Below, piece after piece: positions 1-9,667 of a stretch of DNA of 64,000 nucleotides; position 1 is the stretch's first letter, and every line of letters begins with the position of its first letter. A program made the translations under genes and the position numbers. The notes under the pieces are model-generated. The model saw nothing but the letters and a program-made list of their open reading frames with translations, did not search any database and was not told the origin of the DNA. The DNA comes from an uncultured Pedobacter sp. (lineage in GTDB: Bacteria; Bacteroidota; Bacteroidia; Sphingobacteriales; Sphingobacteriaceae), in the NCBI GenBank assembly GCA_946478755.1, contig CAMLDJ010000002.1, forward strand, positions 1 through 64,000, written 5' to 3'.

Positions 1-514
1 CATGAATTAAATATACCTTGCCATCATCATCAAAAAACAAAGAATTGTCATGATATGCTGGCTTAAAAGAAATTCGTTCCCAGTTTCCTTTTTCTATATC
101 TTTCGTTTTAAAAATATAGGTTTCACCTGTGGTTTGTGCAAAAGTACTTACATAATACATCCCCTTGTGATAGCGTAAACTACTTGCCCAGGTGCCTTTA
201 CTATAGGCGTTTTTTCCTTCTGTCAAATTTAGCGCCGGCACATCTGCCAAAGCATCATGGGCATAGTTGATCATTTTCCAATTGACAAGATCTGTCGATT
301 TCATAATGGGCACACCGGGGTTCATGTGCATCGTTGTGCTGCTCATGTAATAGCTATTGCCCACACGTATTATTGAAATATCCGGTACATCTGCATAAAT
401 AATAGGATTGGTGGCTTTTTGTGCATATAAACACGGCACTATAAGGGTGATTATTAAGGCTACCATCGATAACCTGTAAATCGCATTTTTCATATTTTCA
501 TTTGGGGTTTTCAT
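1..514 (-). CDS. Glycoside hydrolase family 43 enzyme, N-terminal part (cut by window edge)
   Basis: The reading frame opens at an ATG at 514 and is still open at base 1, giving 171 residues of an N-terminal half. A second in-frame ATG at 493 (Met8) is directly followed by a signal-peptide-like stretch ending in YAQ, so either start is possible; the downstream one gives a cleaner signal peptide. The mature part starts with NPIIYADVPDIS, the GH43 blade I with the catalytic base Asp, and continues with SSTTMHMNPGVPIMKSTDL and KGTWASSL, typical of the GH43 beta-xylosidase/arabinofuranosidase branch that carries a C-terminal beta-sandwich. Family activity is removal of xylose or arabinose from xylan fragments. 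The next gene upstream on the same strand ends 49 bp away, so it is probably co-transcribed with the xylan-type locus. It is closely related to the GH43 at the right edge (62803 onward). Confidence 0.85.
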   Translation of the reverse strand, partial: MKTPNENMKNAIYRLSMVALIITLIVPCLYAQKATNPIIYADVPDISIIRVGNSYYMSSTTMHMNPGVPIMKSTDLVNWKMINYAHDALADVPALNLTEGKNAYSKGTWASSLRYHKGMYYVSTFAQTTGETYIFKTKDIEKGNWERISFKPAYHDNSLFFDDDGKVYLIH

Positions 515-563
515 TCTTAACCAACTTTAATTATCATTAGCATCCATAAACCTGCGACCAGGA

Positions 564-2096
564 TTAACGAATGAATTTCCATTCATCAAACAAAAAGCCC
601 TCTCCATTAAACACAAAGTAGATATTCTCTACTCCTTTATCTATTTTCATGGCTATTTTCTTTGAAAGTGTAGTCCATTCCTTCTCATCACATGTAAGGG
701 AAACAAGAGGGGTACCTTTAAGATTATTTACATAAACATCAATTCTGCCTTTTCCCTTCACCCTGGCTTCGAATTTGGCAGGAATCTGTTTGCTAAAATC
801 GGCTCCCCGTACCATAACACATTGTTGATCTGCTTTTCCTTTGGCAACCATATTACCCAGATTACCAGCGACTTCGAACTGAACTTGCCCCGAAGTGCCT
901 GCAGTAGTTTCTGCCTGCTGAAGAACGAATGGATTTAACGGGTTGAGTTGTGACGGACCTTTAAAAGTTGCATTGACCATGGGGAAACTCACATTCTTTT
1001 CATCCACCTGCATTTCTTCGATACCCGCATTACGAAAACCGCCCTTAGTGCCAAAATAATCCTGTAAATACATGGCATGGTAAGCAAGATAATATTTCCC
1101 TTTAAACTTGAACACGTGAGTGTGATTGTTTGTCAAAGGCCCTACGTTAACATCGCCAGTATTCTTAAAGTAATTATCGCGATACTTCCAGCTATCCGGA
1201 GTTAAGGGTGTTTTACTTGTCATGTAAGATATGTTGCATGCGGTTGGTTTATCAATATTGCTATAAGGCCATTCAGTGCGTTCACCCCAGTCCGTACAAT
1301 AGCTATAAACCCAGGTTCCGTTGATAAAGTTAAGGTCGCTTGCCTCATTAAAATAAGGAGCAGGTATCTTAGCAACATCACTGGCCAAACTGATCATGTC
1401 TTTTCCCAATTTGACGATTCTGGCATTATCTGGCATATATTTCGTTTTAGGCGTTCCGCCTCCAAAAGTAAGCCAGCCTGTACCCTGGTCATCAATAAGA
1501 ACTCCGGGATCGAATGGAGCACCAACATCCACACCGGGAACAGAACGGTCGATTATATTCTTTCCCAATGGGTCTTTCCATGGGCCAACCGGAGAGGTGG
1601 AAGTAAGCACCGCTGAGCCACCACCGCCATTTGAGTAATACAGATAGAAGTGCGTCTTGCCATCTGCTTCCTTTCTGGATGTAATGGAAGGCGCCCAGGA
1701 ATTCTGGCTCCATGGTGCCAGCTCGGCAGTATTGATGAGGCCATGATAGGTCCAGTTAACCATATCATCAGAAGACATCATCACCAGTGTACGGATATGC
1801 TCATATGAATTTTTCCCATCCTTCCCTACCTTCTCATACTGTTGATGATCATTGGTGGCATACACATAAATTCTTCCATTGTATTCTACGGCTGTTGGAT
1901 CGGCCGTAAACATAAAATCTAATAAAGGATTGGCATTATTGGAGGTAAGTTTCGGCGAAACATTTGCGAATTTTTCTTCCAAACTTCCATTAACTACTTT
2001 TGGTTTTTCTACATTAGTTTGAGCTTTTACATCTTTTTGACATCCCAAAAGAGAGATAACAAAAACCGTACTTAACAACGCTTTTTTTCTAAACAT
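564..2096 (-). CDS. GH43 arabinofuranosidase/xylosidase-like lipoprotein with C-terminal CBM6-like domain
   Basis: 510 residues. The N-terminus is a lipoprotein signal with lipobox SLLGC (Cys19). The five-bladed GH43 catalytic domain covers about residues 55-385. Its expected catalytic residues are visible: Asp66 (FTADPTAV), Asp196 (APFDPGV) and Glu251 (FNEASDL). From about 390 to the end is a beta-sandwich module resembling CBM6 (LQQAE at its start, FVFNGEGFLFDEWKF at its end). GH43 plus CBM6 is the architecture of arabinoxylan arabinofuranohydrolases, so removal of arabinose side chains from arabinoxylan is the likely role, but exact specificity cannot be read from sequence. Probably surface-anchored. 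It lies between the SGBP/SusD/SusC genes and another GH43, all on the minus strand. Confidence 0.88.
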   Translation of the reverse strand: MFRKKALLSTVFVISLLGCQKDVKAQTNVEKPKVVNGSLEEKFANVSPKLTSNNANPLLDFMFTADPTAVEYNGRIYVYATNDHQQYEKVGKDGKNSYEHIRTLVMMSSDDMVNWTYHGLINTAELAPWSQNSWAPSITSRKEADGKTHFYLYYSNGGGGSAVLTSTSPVGPWKDPLGKNIIDRSVPGVDVGAPFDPGVLIDDQGTGWLTFGGGTPKTKYMPDNARIVKLGKDMISLASDVAKIPAPYFNEASDLNFINGTWVYSYCTDWGERTEWPYSNIDKPTACNISYMTSKTPLTPDSWKYRDNYFKNTGDVNVGPLTNNHTHVFKFKGKYYLAYHAMYLQDYFGTKGGFRNAGIEEMQVDEKNVSFPMVNATFKGPSQLNPLNPFVLQQAETTAGTSGQVQFEVAGNLGNMVAKGKADQQCVMVRGADFSKQIPAKFEARVKGKGRIDVYVNNLKGTPLVSLTCDEKEWTTLSKKIAMKIDKGVENIYFVFNGEGFLFDEWKFIR

Positions 2097-2346
2097 GTTT
2101 TTTTATTTTCCTTAAAAAACGGATAGTCTTTAAGGGGTTATTTTCAATTGGTTAATTATTCTTTAAGCTAAGCAACAAAAGGTGAGCCCTTCTGCGGGAG
2201 TGGCGAACACTAACCAACCTTAGGGAAGGAATAACCTTATGCTATGGCATTGCATTAATAAATATCTGGTGGTTACTATTGAGTATGGCCATCTGCTCAG
2301 CATTATCAGCCGCAGGTTCATTCGCGCTGGCAAATTTTAATTAGTA

Positions 2347-2380
2347 AAAGCCCTACAGCAGCATATTGCTGTAGGGCTTT
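2347..2380 (-). terminator. Hairpin after the surface glycan-binding gene
   Basis: A perfect 14-bp inverted repeat, AAAGCCCTACAGCA / TGCTGTAGGGCTTT, with a 6-nt loop lies four bases beyond the stop of the gene ending at 2384. Read on the minus strand the 3' arm ends in TTTT followed by ACTAATT, so the U-tract is short. It probably ends or attenuates the SusC-SusD-SGBP transcript before the GH43 genes. The remainder of the 2097-2383 gap shows no convincing gene. Confidence 0.7.
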
Positions 2381-2383
2381 AGT

Positions 2384-3832
2384 TTATTTAATTTTTACAA
2401 CTCTCAAATTATCAACAGCGCCATAAAAGCTGGCTGCCGAAAGCGTGTAGTTATGTATATACATGATGCATGAGGTATTTCCGGAATCACCTGTTAAATC
2501 GGAAATTTTGGTTAGTGAAGCCCCCATACCCTCGCCAAGCTCAGGATGTGATGCACGGAATGATGTTAAAGGAATAGTTACTGTTACCCACCCTTTTGTA
2601 CTGTACGGTACAGTGGTCGTTGCGTTTATTCTCCAAGGTTCCCACCGGGCCATATAGCCATTTACTCCACTTACAATATTAACTGTAGTACCTTTCCAAG
2701 TTTTTGGAATATTTACTTCAAATTTAAATGCCCAATTGCCAGCCGCATCTGCAATATTGCTTTGTGGTACCCATTGTATTGCATTCATCGGTATGTTAGT
2801 ACTCCAGGGCCATCCGTCGTTACTAGACAATCCATCAATATCCAACACAAAATAGGTGCTTGAATTGCCAGAGAAATTAGGATTGCCATTAGTTTGTTTA
2901 CCAGCACCCCAGTATTGCCAGTTAAAATTGCTGTCCCAATTTGATATAGAGCCTGTTACTACATCATTTACTTGGTACGCAGTAGTAGCCGTGCCAAACG
3001 GTGTAGTAACTGAAACCGGTCCGCTTTGCGTTAGCGTTGGCAAAATGAATCCAACAGAACTTCCATTTTTAGATGATACAAATGAAGTAACCGGGACACC
3101 TGCAAACGTAAGCATTTGAATATCTTTAAGATAGCTACCATAAACATAAACCGAATCACCTGGGTTTGCATTTTCATTGGTAATACCTGCTATAACCGGG
3201 GTCGCAATTATTTTATGATTCAACGTACCGCTTTTGGTGATGATTGATATCTGATCGTCGGTCGTTGTGGCCGGCATCAAAAAACCAATAGAATTCCCGG
3301 CAGTATCTAATTTAAAGGATTGGATTGGGGTGCCTCTATACGAAAAGCGTTGAATAAAAAATAGTCCCGAACCAAAAACATAAACAGAATCGCCTGGATT
3401 GGCATATAAATTGGAAATTCCAGCAAAGGTAGGTGCTGCCGGACCTAATTTAAAAGAAAACGTTGTGGAACCTGCTTTTGTAGCGTATTCTACAATATAG
3501 AGTTTAGCAGTATCAATTTTTGAAAACTGCATGTCAGGTATTCGCACTACGGCGCTGTTGGGCGCAAATAAAGCGCTGTTAAAAGAAGCAGGAACACCAT
3601 TGAAACTTATTTGTGTAGCATTCTGCAAATTATCTCCGGTTATTACCACATATTGCCCGTTTGGCGCAGCACTATGCAAAACGGTATCATTAGGTGAGGC
3701 TGCATAATTCTTAATACTCAAAATAACTGGAGCAGAACTACTTTCTCTATCTTTTTTACACGCAGGTAATACAGCCGCTATCATTAAGAAAAGCAGCAAA
3801 GAGTAGAAGGTTAAATATGATTTTATTTTCAT
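2384..3832 (-). CDS. Surface glycan-binding lipoprotein with IPT/TIG repeats (SGBP-B-like)
   Basis: 482 residues, with a lipoprotein signal (lipobox VLPAC, Cys25). After it come tandem Ig-like IPT/TIG domains (about residues 33-290); two of them share the phrase NPGDSVYVYGS / NPGDSVYVFGS. The C-terminal domain (about 295-482) is rich in Trp and aromatic residues (NWDSNFNWQYWGAG, DGWPWSTNIP) and ends in VDNLRVVKIK. This matches the surface glycan-binding proteins that sit third in SusC-SusD loci, whose C-terminal domain binds beta-glycans such as xylan or xyloglucan. It has no catalytic motif. It follows SusD by 24 bp, so it is almost certainly in the same transcript. Its ligand is inferred from the GH43 neighbours. 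Confidence 0.85.
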   Translation of the reverse strand: MKIKSYLTFYSLLLFLMIAAVLPACKKDRESSSAPVILSIKNYAASPNDTVLHSAAPNGQYVVITGDNLQNATQISFNGVPASFNSALFAPNSAVVRIPDMQFSKIDTAKLYIVEYATKAGSTTFSFKLGPAAPTFAGISNLYANPGDSVYVFGSGLFFIQRFSYRGTPIQSFKLDTAGNSIGFLMPATTTDDQISIITKSGTLNHKIIATPVIAGITNENANPGDSVYVYGSYLKDIQMLTFAGVPVTSFVSSKNGSSVGFILPTLTQSGPVSVTTPFGTATTAYQVNDVVTGSISNWDSNFNWQYWGAGKQTNGNPNFSGNSSTYFVLDIDGLSSNDGWPWSTNIPMNAIQWVPQSNIADAAGNWAFKFEVNIPKTWKGTTVNIVSGVNGYMARWEPWRINATTTVPYSTKGWVTVTIPLTSFRASHPELGEGMGASLTKISDLTGDSGNTSCIMYIHNYTLSAASFYGAVDNLRVVKIK

Positions 3833-3856
3833 TACAATATCTTTTAATTTTTTTAA

Positions 3857-5455
3857 TTAATAATATGGTACTGGTGGTTCTGCCAATTTAGGGGCGGTGG
3901 TTAGCTCAGATGACGGAATTGGCAATGTAAATGAAGAGATAGTTGCCGGAAGCGTAAGTGGCGGAGCAATAGTATCCCTTGTTGCTATCTTCGTTACAGG
4001 ATCATAAGTAAACGAAATCCGACCGTGGGTAGCATCCTGATCATTAAGAAACTTCACAGCATTAGTCGGATCATAATAAGAATACCTAACCAGGTCCGTC
4101 CAGTATTGTCCTTCAAAAGCAAGTTCAACCCTTCTTTCCGTGCGCAGTAAAGCCGGAGTTACCGCAGTCACAATATCCACGCCAGCCCTTGTCCGCACAG
4201 CATTGAAATACTTTAGTGCATCAGGATCGCTTGTAGTACTATTGTTACCCAAAATGGCTTCGGCATATACCAAATATACATCGGACAATCTAAGCATTGC
4301 ATTATGTTCGGGGGATGACCAAGAATCCATTGTTGGCAAGTTGTTGTCTTTTTCGGTACCAACCATGTGTTTTTTCATGCCCGCGCTTTTTGCCTTATAA
4401 CCACCACCGGCAGCATTCAATTCGGGATAAAAATCTCCGTTGAGCATGATAGTGGCTTTACGCCTTACCGTATCTTTAGCAGAATACATCCGGTATAAAT
4501 CGTAAGTTGGCGCTAAGGCCATCCATCCACCTTGTTGTTGAGGAGTAATGATTCTATCTGGCGCATAATATTGTTGTAGGCCGTTGCCAGTTCCATACCC
4601 GACACCTCCGGCCCATTGAAGCGAGAACAATGATTCGGGATTATCGTTATTTTGCACTTTGAAAACATCATAATAGCTAGGAAACAATGCCAGCCCACTA
4701 TTTTTACACACATTGCCCGCATACTTTTTGGCACTGTCAAGCAAGGCCTGATCGCGTACACCGCCGCTTTTGCCTACACCCGCCATCGTCAAATATGCCT
4801 TGCCCAGCATTCCCTGTGCCGACCAGGTAGTTACCCGGCCTTTTTCATCGGTTTTGGGAAGATATTGCGCTGCGTAAGTCAGGTCATTAGTAACGAATTT
4901 ATACACATCCGAAACAATGTTGCGGTTAAGCAGCGGATCTTTTATCAGTTTGCTGTTGTCTTCAATAATTGGCACTGCACCCCAATATATCGCCAAATTA
5001 TAATAAGCCATGGCACGAATAAATTTTGCCTCAGCTATGGCAGCATTTTTGTCTGCTTCCGAAATAGACGGATCAGCTTGCTGTTGTATAGCTGTGATAA
5101 CCGTATTACATTGCGCTACAGTATTGTACAACCCAACCCAACCTTTTGTCACAAGATTATTTTGGGCCGTAATGGTGCGTGTAAAAAGCTGTACCAAATC
5201 GCCATTATACGGAAAGCTAGCGGTACCACTCAATACGTCGCCAAGTGGTATCCAGCACTCATTGCTCCATGACCACCAGTGCGAACCGCCATAAAGGCTT
5301 GCCGTAGCCAATCGTACATCGGCGGTAGTTTTATAAAAATTGTTAGAACTTATCTGCGAGTTGGACGGACGGTCCAAAAAACTCTTTTTACATCCGACAA
5401 TTGCTGCTGCACATAGCAGGATGATGAAAATTTTGTTAATTAATTTCATAAACAT
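3857..5455 (-). CDS. SusD/RagB-family nutrient-binding outer-membrane lipoprotein
   Basis: 532 residues. Lipobox IVGC (Cys22) follows a hydrophobic signal; an alternative start at Met3 would change little. The SusD-like N-terminal block (FLDRPSNSQISSNNFYKT) and the TPR-like helices (AEAKFIRAMAYYNLAIYWG) are present, and the C-terminal region carries the family signature RTERRVELAFEGQYWTDLVR. SusD proteins cap a SusC porin and hand it oligosaccharides at the cell surface. The gene is 25 bp downstream of the SusC gene and 24 bp upstream of the glycan-binding protein. The neighbouring GH43 enzymes point to xylan-derived oligosaccharides. Confidence 0.95.
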   Translation of the reverse strand: MFMKLINKIFIILLCAAAIVGCKKSFLDRPSNSQISSNNFYKTTADVRLATASLYGGSHWWSWSNECWIPLGDVLSGTASFPYNGDLVQLFTRTITAQNNLVTKGWVGLYNTVAQCNTVITAIQQQADPSISEADKNAAIAEAKFIRAMAYYNLAIYWGAVPIIEDNSKLIKDPLLNRNIVSDVYKFVTNDLTYAAQYLPKTDEKGRVTTWSAQGMLGKAYLTMAGVGKSGGVRDQALLDSAKKYAGNVCKNSGLALFPSYYDVFKVQNNDNPESLFSLQWAGGVGYGTGNGLQQYYAPDRIITPQQQGGWMALAPTYDLYRMYSAKDTVRRKATIMLNGDFYPELNAAGGGYKAKSAGMKKHMVGTEKDNNLPTMDSWSSPEHNAMLRLSDVYLVYAEAILGNNSTTSDPDALKYFNAVRTRAGVDIVTAVTPALLRTERRVELAFEGQYWTDLVRYSYYDPTNAVKFLNDQDATHGRISFTYDPVTKIATRDTIAPPLTLPATISSFTLPIPSSELTTAPKLAEPPVPYY

Positions 5456-5480
5456 ATATTTTTAATCGCTGATCGTTTTA

Positions 5481-8400
5481 TTATTTCAAGGTTATGTTTG
5501 CACCAATAGTAAATACTCTTGGCTGCGGATAATAACCGCTGTCCCATCCTGCCTGAAGTGGATCCCATGAACCAATTTCAGGATCCATACCCGAATATTT
5601 TGTAATTATAAATGCATTGGATACATTGGCATACACCCTAACAGAACGCATAGATATTTTTGATAAAAAACTTTCTGGCAAACGGTAGCCTAAAGTGATA
5701 TTTTTACACCTCAGGAATGAGCCATCCTCGATCATCAAACTATTAGGACGGTTATTACCGTTGGTATTATCGTTTCTCAACCCAGCAATAGTTGTATTAG
5801 GGTTGGTAACATATACGTTGTTAACATCAGATGGAGAGCCGTTAGGATCTACCATAGCTAAGTTTGCATAATTTAACACCGATGTAAAAAAGGTAGCCTG
5901 ATTTTGCGGATTGGTTTGCTGTACAGCCATTTGATTGAATACCTTGGCGCCATAACTACCACTGAAGAAAATATTCAGGTCAAAATTTTTGTAGTTAAAT
6001 GTATTATTGATACCATATTGGAATTTGGGGATCGGGGAACCCAAAAAGGTTTGATCTCTTGTGTCGATAATACCGTCGCCATTCAAATCCTTGAACATAC
6101 GGTCACCGTACCAGATACCACCACCTGCTGGAGAGATCGGATAAGGCTTACCGCTTGGGTCAGCAGGCAGTGCATGGTTTTTAAAATCCTCTGGAGTTGA
6201 GAAAATACCATCAAATACATAGCCATAAAATTCGCCAATAGGCCGGCCCACCGTCGTTTTTTGAATGATATCGTTAATCACATAAGATTTCTTACTTAAG
6301 TTAGCATCATCTCCACCTGCACCTAAGTAGGTCACTTTATTAATATTCCGCGATATGGTAAAACTAGTTTTCCATCCGAAATTTTTAGCATTAATATTGG
6401 TAGAATTGATTTGAATGTCAAACCCTTTGTTGGTTAACGAGCCAACATTGGCAAAAGGCGCTTGCATAGATCCCGGTCCATAACCCGCTACAGTACCAGA
6501 GTATCCTGGAAGCGGCACCTGTAATAAAAGGCCTTTTGTTAAGCGGTTGTAAGCTTCTAACGTAAAACTTAATCGCCCCTTAAAAAGCGTTCCGTCAAGT
6601 CCAGCACTGTAATAATCAGTTTTTTCCCAGGTCACGTCTGCGTTTGCCAAATTGTTTTGAAACTGCGCTATACCTGATAGACCATTGGCTACTGATAGAA
6701 GCTGGGTTACAAATGTATTGCCCGGTATGCCCTGGTTGTTGGTAATCCCGTAACCGAGCCTCAGCTTCAATTCATTTATAGCTTTTATATCTTTTAAAAA
6801 CGACTCGTTTTTAATTTTCCAGGCAAATCCACCCGAATAGGTAGTTACCCAACGGTTGTAGGACGGAAAATTTGAAGAACCATCGTTACGTATATTACCG
6901 GTAAGCAGATATTTATCATTCCATGAAAAATTGACACGGCCGAAATAAGATTCCTGTGCAGAGCCTCCCGTAGGGTCTGATAATGAATTGTAGCCAAAGT
7001 TTGTGGCCGTGGTAGCATCCCCACCACTAATCGCCTGCACATTATCTGAAGCGTAATTCCTTCGTGAAGCACCAAGACTTTGAAAAGTGCTCTCTTGCGA
7101 TTCATGCCCTGCTAAAGCATCAATATGAAATTTTTTGAAATTATAGTTATAAGTTAGAAAATTGCGTATTACTACATAAAAATTTTGACCGGCGCTAGAG
7201 GAACCGAAGTTAGCGCTTACATTACCTTTGCCAAAACTATAAATTGGCGAATACCTATCTTCTGTATTAAAATCGAAATTACCGGATACTTCATTTCGCA
7301 GCGATAACCCTTTAGCCAATTGTATTTCGGCATACACATTGCCAAATACCTGATTTCGCTTTCTTAAGTGTTTGATAATTTCTGCCAATGCCACCGGGTT
7401 GGCAACAGGTGCTACCCAACCGTTTGGATCGGTAACCCCTCCCCAAGAGCCATCAGAGTTCGTTACCGGAACATTAGGACTAAGACTTAGTGCAGTGGCA
7501 ATTACATTACTGGAGGTTGAGTTTACTTTTTCATCAACATGCGACAACTGAAGGCTCGTCCCTATTTTTAGCCATTTAGTGGTTTTATTGTCTAAATTCA
7601 GCCTTACTGAGTATCTGCTAAAATCAGATCCAATGGCTATCCCTTCCTGGTTAAAATACGAGGTTGACAATAAATATTGGGTTCTGTCATCCCCACCGCT
7701 TACAGTAAGTGTGTGATTCATCTGCGGGGCTTTCCGGAATAATTCTTTTTGCCAGTCGGTGCCCTTACCTAAATATTGAGGATTGGCAAATTCGGCCCTT
7801 TTATCAAAGTCCCAGCCCGAGCTAGCGGACCGGGCATTGATGAGCGTAGCAAATTGTTGCAAATCTACTGTTGGGAGTCGCTTAAGTATTTCCTGATAAC
7901 CTGCATAGAAATCATAAGTGATCTGCGGCGCTCCGGCTTTCCCCCTTTTTGTAGTGATCACAACAACTCCATTGGTTGCCTGCGAACCGTATATGGCTGT
8001 TGCCGAAGCATCTTTCAATACATCTATTGATTCAATTTCGGCAGGATTTATTGAATTTAGCGGATTAGAACCACTACCTGGGTTGTTTACCGGTGGGATA
8101 ATAATACCATCTATAACGAATAGCGGCGAATTAGAGCCACTTATTGACGACACGCCGCGTATTTGGATAGATACGCCGCCACCCGGCTGGCCCGAAACCT
8201 GTTGAACCACTACCCCAGCAACTTTGCCTTGCAGGGCCTGGTCAAAAGTAGTTGGCTGGGTTTGGCGTAAATCGTCTCCCTTGATTGAGCTTATTGAACC
8301 TGTAACATCTTTTCTTGCTACCTTCCCATAGCCAATAACAACCACTTCATCCAATTTTGTAGTTTCGATCTTTAAGGTAACATTGATGACACTGCCATTA

Positions 8401-8693
8401 CCGATCGTTATTTCCTGTGGTTGAAAACCGATCATTTTGAAAACAAGTACATCCCCGGTATTTCCTTTTATAGAATACTGTCCCTGTTCATTTGTTGATA
8501 CAACCGTGTTCTTAGGTGTGTTCTTAGGCTTGAGCAGCACGACCACTCCGCGCAGCGGTGCGGGATTGTCGTTCCCCACAACCTTTCCTGTAATTTGCCT
8601 CTCCTGAGCATAGCTTTTTAAGTGCAGAAGCACTAAGAAAATTACCACCAGCAAAAAAGCCGGTAATTTCCGAATAGAAATTGTTTGGTTCAT
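5481..8693 (-). CDS. SusC/RagA-family TonB-dependent outer-membrane transporter
   Basis: 1070 residues, normal for SusC. A signal peptide ending KSYAQ is followed by a carboxypeptidase-regulatory-like domain (about 33-110, RQITGKVVGNDN), a TonB-box-like segment (LDEVVVIGYG), the plug domain (about 118-240, with FDQALQGKVAGVVV and ITTKRGK) and a long beta-barrel ending in an aromatic/hydrophobic strand (RVFTIGANITLK). It has no N-terminal STN domain, so it is not the sensing type used with FecR anti-sigma factors; regulation is expected from a sensor outside this window. It heads the SusC-SusD-SGBP-GH43 run and should import xylan-type oligosaccharides. Confidence 0.95.
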   Translation of the reverse strand: MNQTISIRKLPAFLLVVIFLVLLHLKSYAQERQITGKVVGNDNPAPLRGVVVLLKPKNTPKNTVVSTNEQGQYSIKGNTGDVLVFKMIGFQPQEITIGNGSVINVTLKIETTKLDEVVVIGYGKVARKDVTGSISSIKGDDLRQTQPTTFDQALQGKVAGVVVQQVSGQPGGGVSIQIRGVSSISGSNSPLFVIDGIIIPPVNNPGSGSNPLNSINPAEIESIDVLKDASATAIYGSQATNGVVVITTKRGKAGAPQITYDFYAGYQEILKRLPTVDLQQFATLINARSASSGWDFDKRAEFANPQYLGKGTDWQKELFRKAPQMNHTLTVSGGDDRTQYLLSTSYFNQEGIAIGSDFSRYSVRLNLDNKTTKWLKIGTSLQLSHVDEKVNSTSSNVIATALSLSPNVPVTNSDGSWGGVTDPNGWVAPVANPVALAEIIKHLRKRNQVFGNVYAEIQLAKGLSLRNEVSGNFDFNTEDRYSPIYSFGKGNVSANFGSSSAGQNFYVVIRNFLTYNYNFKKFHIDALAGHESQESTFQSLGASRRNYASDNVQAISGGDATTATNFGYNSLSDPTGGSAQESYFGRVNFSWNDKYLLTGNIRNDGSSNFPSYNRWVTTYSGGFAWKIKNESFLKDIKAINELKLRLGYGITNNQGIPGNTFVTQLLSVANGLSGIAQFQNNLANADVTWEKTDYYSAGLDGTLFKGRLSFTLEAYNRLTKGLLLQVPLPGYSGTVAGYGPGSMQAPFANVGSLTNKGFDIQINSTNINAKNFGWKTSFTISRNINKVTYLGAGGDDANLSKKSYVINDIIQKTTVGRPIGEFYGYVFDGIFSTPEDFKNHALPADPSGKPYPISPAGGGIWYGDRMFKDLNGDGIIDTRDQTFLGSPIPKFQYGINNTFNYKNFDLNIFFSGSYGAKVFNQMAVQQTNPQNQATFFTSVLNYANLAMVDPNGSPSDVNNVYVTNPNTTIAGLRNDNTNGNNRPNSLMIEDGSFLRCKNITLGYRLPESFLSKISMRSVRVYANVSNAFIITKYSGMDPEIGSWDPLQAGWDSGYYPQPRVFTIGANITLK

Positions 8694-9667
8694 ATTTGGT
8701 TTATTTTGGTTTGTTTCGCCCCTTATTAAGTAACAGTCCTCCGAACAGCAAGACGTAGATGAGTTTATTCTTCCGTGATCACTGATCTTAATTGCCTGCC
8801 ATTAATAATTGGCTTTGAATATTCAAATATAGTTTCAAGTCAAATTGACGAATGCCTCAAATGATACAAAGAAGGATATTTTTGTTACATGGCTATCGAA
8901 AGCATTTTGATCAGAAAACTAAACAAAAACACCTTTACATACTGAAAAACAGACAAATACCTAAAAAACAAGATAATCCTGCCTTATAAAACATCTCTCC
9001 CTTATGTAACATTTTATCAATTTTTAAGCTTTATCCGGAAATGATTCTGTTAACTTAAGCCACTTGAATTCTCTAAAAACCATCTATGTTTTAACGAATA
9101 ACTGTAAGCAACCCCAGCCTGTAAAATACTTAAATCAACAGGCAACATTTGTTACCTATTTAGCAACATATATACCCCGTGTGCAGATTACCTATCGTTA
9201 CTTTTAGTTATTGGTATGCAGATCCTATAAACCCATGGACCATTCTTACTTTTTATAATCAGCGTGTTGCTGGTTCAAATCAGTATTACCGTCAATTGCA
9301 GGTTTATCAGCTTCAGCCTGCTAATAATAACCTTATCTAACCAAAAACAATATGAGCATGAAAGTTATCAATCTAACTAGGCTGTTAGAACCAACAAGAT
9401 TGCGGCTAATGTCGAGAAATGCATGGCCCGTCAGTGTACAAGCAATCGGAAACCGAAAAAACACAACATCAACCGATGGTAACAAACCGCTTCCCTGTAT
9501 TAACTCAGTAAAAAAGGAAGGCAAAGCACATTACCTGCACCAATGGTTTCCCTATCCGATCAATAAAAAAACTATCTGTAAAAAGTTAGTCGATTAACCT
9601 ATTATTAACTGTTATTGGATCAAATATCAATCCAATATAGTTTACTAACCAAATCATCTATAACAAT
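8694..9667. promoter_or_regulatory. Divergent intergenic region between SusC and GH5
   Basis: About 970 bp separate the SusC start from the GH5 start. On the minus strand TATATTTG (8831-8824) exactly matches the Bacteroidota -7 consensus TAnnTTTG and would give a leader of about 125 nt for SusC, but no TTTG sits at the right -33 distance, so this is weak. On the plus strand no convincing -7 box was found. A short open frame at 9352-9597 begins in a context (CTAACCAAAAACAATATG) resembling that before GH5 (CTAACCAAATCATC...AACAATATG), but I do not accept it as a gene. The rest is AT-rich without recognisable structure. Confidence 0.4.

Noticed and set aside
4652..5272. 206-residue plus-strand open frame inside the SusD gene
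   Set aside because: It lies opposite a clear SusD gene and has no family features; a shadow of biased codon use.
9352..9597. 81-residue open frame before the GH5 gene
   Set aside because: Its start context resembles that of GH5, but the product is basic without recognisable domain, signal peptide or conservation cue. Left as part of the intergenic region.
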